NCBI RefSeq assembly: GCF_029870595.1
Contig: NZ_JAPDIR010000001.1
Location: 62,001-126,000 of the forward strand
DNA: 64,000 nucleotides
From: Sphingomonas sp. CBMAI 2297
GTDB taxonomy: Bacteria > Pseudomonadota > Alphaproteobacteria > Sphingomonadales > Sphingomonadaceae
Direction of reading: 5' to 3'
Below are positions 56,873 to 63,254 of this stretch, one piece after another; the first letter of the stretch is position 1, and each line of letters begins with the position of its first letter. Below the pieces are notes generated by a model, which did no database searches, was not told the DNA's origin, and was given only the letters and a program-made list of their open reading frames with translations. The position numbers and the translations under genes were made by a program.

Positions 56873-58383
56873 GCGAAGGCGGCAGGTACAGCGTCGCGGT
56901 GCTCGAGGCCGGCGGCCGCAACACCGGCATCAAGACGCGCATGCCCGGCATGCTTCCGTTCCAGGGCCCGGCGACCAACTGGGCGTTCGAGACGGTGCCG
57001 CAGCGCGGGCTCAACGGCCGGCGCGGCTATCAGCCCCGCGGCAAGGGGCTGGGCGGGTCGAGCGCGATCAACGCGATGCTCTATGTCCGCGGCCATGCCC
57101 GGGACTATGACGAATGGCGCGACCTCGGCTGCCCGGGCTGGGGCTGGGACGAGATGCTGCCCTGGTTCCGCCGCGCCGAGCACAATGTCCGCGGCGCCGA
57201 TGCCTTCCATGGCGACAGCGGCCCGCTCTGGGTGAGCGACCAGCTCTATGCCCATGGCGGCAGCGAGGCGTTCATCGAAGCCGCCGGCGCGCTGCAGATC
57301 CCGCGCAACGACGATTTCAACGGCGCGCACCAGTCGGGTGCCGGCCTCTTCCAGGTGACGCAGCGCAACGGCGAGCGGTGGAGCGCCGCGCGCGCGTATC
57401 TCGAGCGGCGCGAGACACTCGAGATCATTACCGAGGCCAGCGTCGAGCGCGTGCTGTTCGAGGAAGGCCGGGTCTGGGGCGTCGCCTATCAGCGCGACGG
57501 CGTGGCGCGCGAGATCCGGGCCCGGCGCGCCGTCGTGCTCGCGGCCGGCGCCTTTCAGACGCCGCAGCTGCTGATGCTCTCGGGCATCGGCCCCGGCGAG
57601 CATCTGCGCGAGATGGGCCTGTCGGTGCGGATCGACCGGCCGGCGGTGGGCGGCAATCTCCAGGACCATCTCGACTATGTCGCCGCCTTCGAGACGCCGG
57701 GCAGCTATTTCCTCGGCAGCTCGGGCATGGGCAAGCTGAAGTCGCTGGCATCGATGGGGCGCTGGATGCTCACGCGCAAGGGCGGGATGACCAGCCCCTA
57801 TGCCGAGGCCGGAGCCTTTCTCCGCAGCGATCCCGCGCTGGAGCGGCCCGATCTCCAGCTCCATTTCCTGATCGCCATCGTCGAGGATCATGGCCGCACC
57901 CCGGTGCCGGGGCATGGCTTCAGCTGCCATGCCTGTGTGCTGCGGCCCGAGAGCCGTGGCACCGTCCGCCTCCAGTCGCTCGATCCGCGCGCGGCCCCGC
58001 TGATCGATCCCGATTTCCTCGGCGATCCACGCGACCTGGCGCTGCTCAAGCAGGGCGTGCGGACCATGTACCGCATCCTCGAGGCACCGCAGCTCGCCCG
58101 GTATAAGGGGCGCGATCGCTATCCGATCGACCTGGCCGACGATGCCGCGCTCGAGCGGCTGATCCGGGCCCGGGCGGACACGATCTACCACCCCGTCGGC
58201 ACCGCGCGCATGGGCTCGGACGAAGGCGCGGTGGTGACGCCGCGGCTCAAGGTGCGCGGGGTGGAGGGGCTCTACATCGCCGATGCCTCGATCATGCCGC
58301 GGCTGATCGGCGGCAACACCAATGCGCCGACCATGGTGATCGGCGAGCGCTGCGCCCGTTTCATCGAGGAAGACCTGGCCTGA
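56806..58383 (+). CDS. GMC family FAD-dependent oxidoreductase (choline/alcohol dehydrogenase-like)
   Basis: A 525-aa glucose-methanol-choline oxidoreductase. The FAD motif IVVIGGGSGGSAVAGRLSEG is at the N-terminus, GMC signature 1 is GKGLGGSSAINAMLYVRGHA and signature 2 is GAFQTPQLLMLSGIG. The catalytic His lies in HPVGTARMG and the Asn in GGNTNAPTMVIGERCARF. Start GTG 56806, just downstream of GGGGG; this gives a 67-nt overlap with the sterol-desaturase gene. The full FAD motif would be lost with any later start. Alcohol substrate unknown. Confidence 0.92.
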   Translation: MEAADIVVIGGGSGGSAVAGRLSEGGRYSVAVLEAGGRNTGIKTRMPGMLPFQGPATNWAFETVPQRGLNGRRGYQPRGKGLGGSSAINAMLYVRGHARDYDEWRDLGCPGWGWDEMLPWFRRAEHNVRGADAFHGDSGPLWVSDQLYAHGGSEAFIEAAGALQIPRNDDFNGAHQSGAGLFQVTQRNGERWSAARAYLERRETLEIITEASVERVLFEEGRVWGVAYQRDGVAREIRARRAVVLAAGAFQTPQLLMLSGIGPGEHLREMGLSVRIDRPAVGGNLQDHLDYVAAFETPGSYFLGSSGMGKLKSLASMGRWMLTRKGGMTSPYAEAGAFLRSDPALERPDLQLHFLIAIVEDHGRTPVPGHGFSCHACVLRPESRGTVRLQSLDPRAAPLIDPDFLGDPRDLALLKQGVRTMYRILEAPQLARYKGRDRYPIDLADDAALERLIRARADTIYHPVGTARMGSDEGAVVTPRLKVRGVEGLYIADASIMPRLIGGNTNAPTMVIGERCARFIEEDLA

Positions 58384-58533
58384 TCTCCTTCTCCCTTGGC
58401 GGGAGAGGGAAGGGGCCCGCCGCCAAAGGCGGTGGGAAGCATGTATGGGGTATTCCGCGGCCCAAGGGCCGGGGTCCCGGGATCCCCGCCTTGGCGGGAA
58501 TATGCGTCCGCGTGCCTCCGGCCCGCAAACGCC
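58384..58533. repeat. intergenic palindromic repeats between GMC gene and amtB terminator
   Basis: This gap holds no gene. It contains small hairpins: TCTCCC-TTGGC-GGGAGA at about 58389-58405, CCGCC-AAAGGCGG at about 58420-58432, and CCCCGCCTTGGCGGG at about 58484-58498. These look like the dispersed GC-rich palindromes common in sphingomonad intergenic DNA and may also help terminate the GMC transcript. Confidence 0.5.
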
Positions 58534-58566
58534 AAAAAAAGGGCCGATGGTCGAGACCACCGGCCC
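58534..58566 (-). terminator. rho-independent terminator of glnK-amtB
   Basis: Read on the minus strand: GGGCCGGTGGTC, loop TCGA, then a near-perfect complementary arm GACCATCGGCCC overlapping the loop bases, followed by seven T. It lies 71 bp after the amtB stop and is a textbook intrinsic terminator. Confidence 0.9.
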
Positions 58567-58637
58567 AAGTCGTCCGCAGGAGGAACCTCGGTTGGGCGCC
58601 GCGCGCGCAGGAGAGATGCGCGCGGCGCCCGATCTCG

Positions 58638-60053
58638 TCAGTAATTGTAGGCGCGCTCGCCATGGGCATTGATGTCCAGGCCTTCGACCTCGACTTCCTT
58701 GCTGGGGCGGATGCCGATCGTGAACTTGAGCAGCAGGAACAGGACCAGCGACACGCCGCCCGACAGGGCCAGCGTGGTCAGCACGCCCTGGGTCTGCACC
58801 CAGAGCTGGCTGGCCATGTCGTACTTGCCGGCCACCGCCGGGATCACGGTGAAGTCCATGAAGCCCTGGCCGCCCAGCGCCGGATCGGCGACGATGCCGG
58901 TGCCGATCGCGCCGATGATGCCGCCGATGCAGTGCACGCCGAACACGTCGAGCGTGTCGTCATATTTCAGCGCGTTCTTCACCGTGGTGACGAAGAAGAA
59001 GCAGCCGATCGAGGCGACCGCGCCGAGCACCACCGAAGTCATCGGGGCGGCGAAGCCGGCGGCCGGGGTGATCGCGACCAGGCCGGCGACCACGCCCGAG
59101 GCGGCGCCGAGCAGCGACGGCTTGCCGTGCACCACCTGCTCGATGATCGCCCACATCGCGCCCGCCGCGGCGGTGGCGACCATGGTGTTGATGAAGGCGA
59201 GCGAGGCGAACTTGTTGGCCTCCAGGTTCGAGCCGGCGTTGAAGCCGAACCAGCCGACCCAGAGCAGCGAGGCGCCGATCATCGTCATGGTCAGCGAATG
59301 CGGCGGCATCGGCTCGCTCTTGTAGCCCACGCGCTTGCCGATCACGAGGCAGCCGACCAGGCCGGCGATGCCCGCATTGATGTGCACCACGGTGCCGCCC
59401 GCGAAGTCGAGCGCGCCCTTGCCCCACAGGAAGCCATGATCGTCGGGCAGGCCGGCGGTGAAGTCCGGGCCCGGCCAGTACCAGACCATGTGCGCCATCG
59501 GATAATAGACCAGGATCGACCAGGCGACGACGAAGAGGATCAGCGGCGTGAACTTCACGCGCTCGGCAAAGGCGCCGACGATCAGCGCCGGCGTGATCAT
59601 CGCGAAGGTCATCTGGAAGACGACGAAGGTCGTCTCGGGCAGATAGACGCCGTTCGAGAAGGTCGCGGCGAAGGTGTTGGCGTCGACGCCCTTCATCAGC
59701 GCCTTGGAGAAGCCGCCGACGAACGCGTTGAGCGCGCCGCCATTGGTGAAGGCCATGGAATAGCCGATGGTAACCCAGAGCAGGCCGGCGACGCAGACGA
59801 TGGTGAGCACCTGCATCAGCACCGAGAGCATGTTCTTGGTGCGGACCAGGCCGCCATAGAAGAGCGCGAGGCCGGGCACCGACATCATCAGCACCAGCGC
59901 GGCCGAGACGAGCATCCAGCTGACGTCGCCCTTGTTGACCATCGCGTCGGTCGGCACCACCGGGGCGGCGGCGGGCGCCTGCGCGAGCGCGGGTATCGCG
60001 GCGAACAGGGCGCCGAGCCCCGCTCCCGCGGCAATCTTCATCGCTAGTTTCAT
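58638..60053 (-). CDS. amtB: ammonium transporter AmtB
   Basis: A ~471-aa trimeric ammonium channel with a cleavable signal-like N-terminus (MKLAMKIAAGAGLGALFAAI) and 11 membrane helices. The twin pore histidines are seen in GGTVVHINAGIAGLVG and GVHCIGGIIGAIGTG; GLVRTKNMLSVLMQ is also conserved. The start at ATG 60053 follows a GGGGG site by 5 nt. A GTG at 60071 would overlap the glnK stop as GTGA, the pattern common here, and add six residues; I cannot exclude it. Regulated by the upstream PII protein through direct binding. Confidence 0.96.
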   Translation of the reverse strand: MKLAMKIAAGAGLGALFAAIPALAQAPAAAPVVPTDAMVNKGDVSWMLVSAALVLMMSVPGLALFYGGLVRTKNMLSVLMQVLTIVCVAGLLWVTIGYSMAFTNGGALNAFVGGFSKALMKGVDANTFAATFSNGVYLPETTFVVFQMTFAMITPALIVGAFAERVKFTPLILFVVAWSILVYYPMAHMVWYWPGPDFTAGLPDDHGFLWGKGALDFAGGTVVHINAGIAGLVGCLVIGKRVGYKSEPMPPHSLTMTMIGASLLWVGWFGFNAGSNLEANKFASLAFINTMVATAAAGAMWAIIEQVVHGKPSLLGAASGVVAGLVAITPAAGFAAPMTSVVLGAVASIGCFFFVTTVKNALKYDDTLDVFGVHCIGGIIGAIGTGIVADPALGGQGFMDFTVIPAVAGKYDMASQLWVQTQGVLTTLALSGGVSLVLFLLLKFTIGIRPSKEVEVEGLDINAHGERAYNY

Positions 60054-60067
60054 CTGGACCCCCATCT

Positions 60068-60406
60068 TCACAGCGCCGTCTCGTCGGTCTCGCCCGTGCG
60101 GATGCGCACGGCCTGGCCGACATCGAGGACGAAAATCTTGCCATCGCCGATCGCGCCGGTGCTGGCGGCGGCCTGGATCGCTTCGACGGCGCGATCGGCC
60201 AGGTCGGCGCCCACCACGACCTCGATCTTGATCTTGGGCACCATGTTGGTGCTGTATTCCGCGCCGCGATAGATTTCGGTCTGGCCCTTCTGGCGGCCGA
60301 ACCCCTTGACCTCCGACACGGTCATGCCCGCGACCCCCACGCCCGTGAGCGCCTCGCGGACCTCGTCCAGCTTGAACGGTTTTATGATGGCGATGATGAG
60401 TTTCAT
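60068..60406 (-). CDS. glnK: PII nitrogen-regulatory protein (GlnK/GlnB)
   Basis: A 112-aa trimeric sensor of ATP/ADP and 2-oxoglutarate. The N-terminus MKLIIAIIKPFKLDEVREAL is standard. The T-loop carries the uridylylation Tyr in IYRGAEYSTNMVPK (Tyr51), and the C-terminal DGKIFVLDVGQAVRIRTGE is complete. Linked to amtB 14 bp downstream (or overlapping it), so it is named GlnK by context; sequence alone does not separate GlnK from GlnB. Start ATG 60406 chosen over a longer non-homologous frame. Confidence 0.94.
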   Translation of the reverse strand: MKLIIAIIKPFKLDEVREALTGVGVAGMTVSEVKGFGRQKGQTEIYRGAEYSTNMVPKIKIEVVVGADLADRAVEAIQAAASTGAIGDGKIFVLDVGQAVRIRTGETDETAL

Positions 60407-60932
60407 GTCGCCCCCTCGTTGGCGGTTATCCCGAGAGGTGCAGGAGCAAGCGGCGTGCCAAGCGCAAGAATCCCACGATTCCGCGGGGTTTCCGCGCAAT
60501 CAAATACTACCTGGCGGTAAAATTTTGTGCAGTTGCGAAGGAGTGCCTAAAAAACGGGCAGAATTCGTTGTGCATCCGGTGCGGCGGATGTCATTTTCAG
60601 AAGACGACTGCACGGATGTCAAAAGGCGACTGCACTAGGGCGGCGGCAGAATGGGTGAGCGCCAAGTGGACGGACGATGTTCGGGGGGCGTCCTGTCGTG
60701 AGAAACGGTCTTGAGAGGCTAGGACTTTCGAGCCGAACGCATCATTCTGATCGCCCTTCGAATGGGTGTGAATGGGCGAGGTTGAAATAGTACGATGTCG
60801 GCGGCCAGGAGAGCCGTGGAGGATTCGATATTGGGCAGCTGGAATTTCGAGAAGCCTTGAGCTTTGTGCTCGATAAACGACCGGCGCGCTTCGCGCTCGG
60901 CTAGCGTGCAGGTATTTTAGCAGGAATCTGCT
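60407..60932. other. gene-free boundary region between core genome and accessory island
   Basis: The first ~130 bp should hold the glnK promoter (AT-rich stretch near 60500-60540), but I cannot assign a clear sigma-54 or sigma-70 site. From ~60540 rightward the base composition falls and no convincing gene is seen; a 179-codon minus-strand frame (60597-61136) shows no gene-like pattern. A short direct repeat CGACTGCAC occurs at 60605 and 60627. I read this as the left edge of the accessory region. Confidence 0.5.
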
Positions 60933-61124
60933 ATGTTCCCCTGGATGGGAACCGAGCGCGCCATTTTCGAAAGCACCGACCTGGCGGCCGAAGCCGCGGC
61001 CGATGCCCGTGCGGATGCCGATTCTGCCGCGGGCCGAATTGTCGACCATGCCGAGGTAGCGGCATGGCTGGCCAAGTGGGGTACGGCCGACGAGACCCCG
61101 ATGCCACCTCAATGGCTCGCGTAG
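60933..61124 (+). CDS. small antitoxin-like protein (type II TA, CopG/RHH-associated group)
   Basis: A 63-aa acidic protein. GTERAIFESTDLAAEAAADA, ARADADSAAGRIVDH-AEVAAWLAKWGT and the ending PPQWLA match the antitoxins that precede ParE/RelE-type toxins in proteobacteria (pattern: AAGR-[IV]-V-x-H-x-x-V-x-x-WL-x-x-WG). An alternative start is ATG 60945. The partner toxin frame starts inside the antitoxin's end but stops after 17 codons, so the module is broken and this antitoxin is an orphan. Confidence 0.6.
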   Translation: MFPWMGTERAIFESTDLAAEAAADARADADSAAGRIVDHAEVAAWLAKWGTADETPMPPQWLA

Positions 61125-61165
61125 TCCGGACGCCAACTATAGCGGACTCGACCACAAGAACGTGA
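61112..61165 (+). pseudogene. truncated ParE/RelE-type toxin remnant
   Basis: ATG 61112 lies within the antitoxin's last codons, the usual overlap for such modules, and gives MARVVRTPTIADSTTRT then stop. The VVRTP opening is typical of ParE-family toxins. Similarity seems to end around base 61135. From there another frame reads NYSGLDHKNVKVTGSSNPAP and stops at 61195-61197, which looks like the C-terminal tail of an unrelated protein. A deletion or recombination appears to have fused the two. Confidence 0.45.
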
Positions 61166-61316
61166 AGGTCACCGGCTCGTCGAACCCGGCGCCCTGATCC
61201 CGCGTGGCGCTACCTGCGCCCACACGCCTGCTCACAAATGTTCTGATAACGGACAAGCAGGTCACCGGCTTGATCGTACCGTACCGCGCCCTCGCTCAGG
61301 CATCCCGGTCTCGGAG

Positions 61317-61481
61317 CCAAACGGCAGCGAGCGCTTCTTCTGTCGCCTCACAGACTTCCGCCGTGTCAACGCCAGCTATGACAAGCGCGCAGACATCTTC
61401 CTCTCCGCCATCCTCGTCGCCATCATCTGGTGGACCGATAGAGCCGATCCCCAGGGCGCGAAATGCCCCAAGATTACTTGA
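61317..61481 (+). pseudogene. IS5-family transposase C-terminal remnant
   Basis: The frame reads PNGSERFFCRLTDFRRVNAS, then YDKRADIFLSAILVAIIWWT to a stop at 61479-61481. FCRLxDFRRxxxRYDKxxxxFLxxxxLxAxxxWW is the conserved C-terminal end of IS5/IS1182-type DDE transposases, containing the last acidic-region helix. No N-terminal DDE part is present in the window, so this is a scar of an inserted element beside the broken TA module. Confidence 0.7.
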
Positions 61482-61815
61482 TTCTTACCGTCTCATCTTC
61501 CCATGTCACCTGAGGAAAATTTACGTTCGCTTCCCTAGAATATGTCAATCTAGGATCATTTCTATCGGGAGTGAACATCTTTTCATCAGGGTTCTTAATA
61601 ACAAAGACATTATAGGTCGAAAACGTAACCATGCTCTCGTTGTCGCATATGGTCAAATAGAGCAGTGCGCTTTTCTGACCTGACGGCGAAGCAATCACTG
61701 ACATCTTTTTCCAGGTGCAAGCATATTCTTTTGGCTTGATCGCGGACATCATGATTATAGGAAATATGAGCGTGAGTGCCACCAGCATGACGATAGCCAA
61801 AGCCAATTTCTTCAT
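61474..61815 (-). CDS. small exported/membrane-anchored hypothetical protein (possible immunity-array member)
   Basis: A ~113-aa protein with an N-terminal hydrophobic helix (MKKLALAIVMLVALTLIFPI) acting as signal anchor. The mature part has two Cys (EYACTWKKM; LTICDNESM) and looks beta-rich. AT-rich codon use differs from the core genome. No family recognised. It is the last of three small exported proteins downstream of the Rhs toxin on the same strand, suggesting a role as an accessory immunity protein or an unrelated orphan. It overlaps the transposase remnant by 8 bp at its 3' end. Confidence 0.62.
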   Translation of the reverse strand: MKKLALAIVMLVALTLIFPIIMMSAIKPKEYACTWKKMSVIASPSGQKSALLYLTICDNESMVTFSTYNVFVIKNPDEKMFTPDRNDPRLTYSREANVNFPQVTWEDETVRIK

Positions 61816-61875
61816 GAAATCATTCCGGCAGGAAACACAGCACGCTTGCAATATCGCCGACTATAAATTCAAACA

Positions 61876-62184
61876 TTAACAAAACCTGTATTTTTCACCG
61901 TTTACTTCGATACAAAAATCCCCAAATCCACTATCAAGCGACGGATTCGTGTCATCTATAGTGTATTTTGATTTGGATCTGGTGCCTCTTATTATCGTAC
62001 CATTCTTTGATATTTTAGTTATATTTGGATATATGACAAACTCACCGTTATTCTTTATAATGGCCTTGTTGTCGCCATCTAACTCAACCAGCTTCAATCC
62101 TCCTCCGAGGCTCACCTCGCCCCTAGAGCATCCGCCACAGGCGATAGCCACCAGCGCAATCGAATAAGATAGGTTTCTATTCAT
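61876..62184 (-). CDS. small putative lipoprotein (possible immunity-array member)
   Basis: A 102-aa protein with signal MNRNLSYSIALVAIACGGCS; the Cys near residues 17-20 give a likely lipobox. The mature domain has repeated short beta strands (KLVELDGDNKAIIKNNGEFV, IYPNITKISKNGTIIRG) and ends ..GFGDFCIEVNGEKYRFC with two Cys that could pair. The start at 62184 gives the cleanest signal. AT-rich, no family recognised. It lies 60 bp upstream of the 113-aa gene and ~300 bp below the candidate immunity gene. Confidence 0.65.
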   Translation of the reverse strand: MNRNLSYSIALVAIACGGCSRGEVSLGGGLKLVELDGDNKAIIKNNGEFVIYPNITKISKNGTIIRGTRSKSKYTIDDTNPSLDSGFGDFCIEVNGEKYRFC

Positions 62185-62490
62185 TATCGAGCCTGAACCA
62201 AGCCCCAGCAGGGCACCGCCACAGCGAGGCCGGGTGACATGACACCCGGCACAATCCGCTGGCAACGCGCCGTTTTAATGGCGGCAAGAGGGGCTTGGAC
62301 TGCATCGATCGCTTGACAAGCGGAACGCCCTCAGAAAACCGCGGAGTATTGCTGATCAATCGGTGTAGAACGGAGCGCCTAGAATACGTTGCTCATCGCC
62401 GCGACGAAACCGCTATTTGCGCCCACAAACATTGACATAAACTGTAACCATTTTGATGACGCGCGCGACTCAAATTTCGGTGAGTACAGT
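62185..62490. other. gap without a convincing gene, downstream of candidate immunity gene
   Basis: No intact gene. A hairpin GCCGGGTG-ACATGA-CACCCGGC sits at 62229-62250 without a T-tract. On the minus strand a short frame ends KWLQFMSMFVGANSGFVAA-MSNVF; it may be the decayed tail of a former gene. GC content rises again between ~62200 and 62350, suggesting a patch of different origin within the array. Confidence 0.45.
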
Positions 62491-62982
62491 TTATTCCTTG
62501 ACAAAATGCCCATTTACCCAATGAAATTTCACGGTAGTCAAATCGGTACTCCTATCGGACGCGTGCTGAGCTAATGTTACCATAACGACGCTTCCTTCGG
62601 CGTGTATATTTAGTGGTGCCATTGAATATTCATCCAGCACCTTCACCACGCCATCACCCGATATACGAAAAATCCTAACCTTATAAGCGCTGGCCGCCTG
62701 CCAATATGACACGATCAAATTATCCATGTCATAGTAACTGAATAATCCTAGCGGGGTGTCTCCGTAATTTTCCGAAAAGTATACGGGCCTTTTGCACCCT
62801 TCTAAGCAAGTCGCCCTGAGACGATATGGAGATCTTACTCCATCTTGAGTTATATCTGCCAAAAATACCGCGCCGTTGTCGTACATGCGTAACTTTGCAT
62901 ACACGATTTGATCATCCGCTTGGCAAGCGTAATCCGCACCCGTTAACATAAATGCGAATATTATCCATATTACACCTTTCAT
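62491..62982 (-). CDS. secreted hypothetical protein, candidate periplasmic immunity protein for the Rhs-SLT toxin
   Basis: A 163-aa protein with signal peptide MKGVIWIIFAFMLTGADYAC (cleaved near ADYA/CQA; a lipobox is possible). The mature domain has a Cys pair in ATCLEGCKRP and a mostly beta pattern (YRLRATCLEG; LIVSYWQAASAYKVRIFRIS). Its ATG overlaps the stop of the toxin C-terminal frame by 4 nt (62979-62982), so the two are translationally coupled. Export to the periplasm is where a peptidoglycan-cleaving toxin would act. Immunity function is inferred from position and export; no family is recognised. Confidence 0.78.
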   Translation of the reverse strand: MKGVIWIIFAFMLTGADYACQADDQIVYAKLRMYDNGAVFLADITQDGVRSPYRLRATCLEGCKRPVYFSENYGDTPLGLFSYYDMDNLIVSYWQAASAYKVRIFRISGDGVVKVLDEYSMAPLNIHAEGSVVMVTLAQHASDRSTDLTTVKFHWVNGHFVKE

Positions 62983-63254
62983 GGCTTTCCAATCTCCTGA
63001 ATTAGAACGGCCATTGGGTCTCGAGGGCCAAGAATAAGCTGATTATAGGCGTCGATTATCGATATTGAATATCCGCGACCAGTGCCAAATCCGTTGAGCC
63101 CAGCCTGAATACTCCCTGCTCTATCAATACGTATCTGAAGATACATCGTCCCTGCTTGTATATTTGTCGAAGAGGTTAGCATATCATCATATGCAAACGA
63201 TGTTTTATTAACTCTGTTAACCTCGTTCACGGCTGTTTTTGTCATTTGCATCAA
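62979..63254 (-). pseudogene. C-terminal half of the Rhs toxin's lytic-transglycosylase domain, displaced by a -1 frame change
   Basis: This frame continues the toxin domain of the Rhs gene. It begins (in the shifted frame) STAAGLMQMTKTAVNEV and contains NIQAGTMYLQIRIDRAG and GLNGFGTGRGYSISI, the motif II/III-like pattern of SLT/lysozyme-fold transglycosylases (GLMQ...T; NI-x-x-G-x-x-YL). The catalytic-Glu half (IYKESRFDPSAK) lies in the 63251-64000 frame. Adding one A to the seven-A run at 63271-63277 restores one continuous domain. It could be a true frameshift, slippage-dependent expression or a sequencing error. On its own it would not be functional. Confidence 0.72.

Noticed and set aside
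60520..60560. sigma-54-like GGCAC...CGCA site upstream of glnK (minus strand)
   Set aside because: The GG and GC elements are separated by nine bases, not the required ten, so I do not call it a promoter.
60597..61136. 179-codon minus-strand open frame at the island edge
   Set aside because: It runs antisense through the antitoxin gene and has no coding pattern, ribosome site or family similarity that I can see.
62389..62574. 61-codon plus-strand frame
   Set aside because: It overlaps the 3' end of the candidate immunity gene on the opposite strand and lacks a ribosome site; probably chance in AT-rich DNA.
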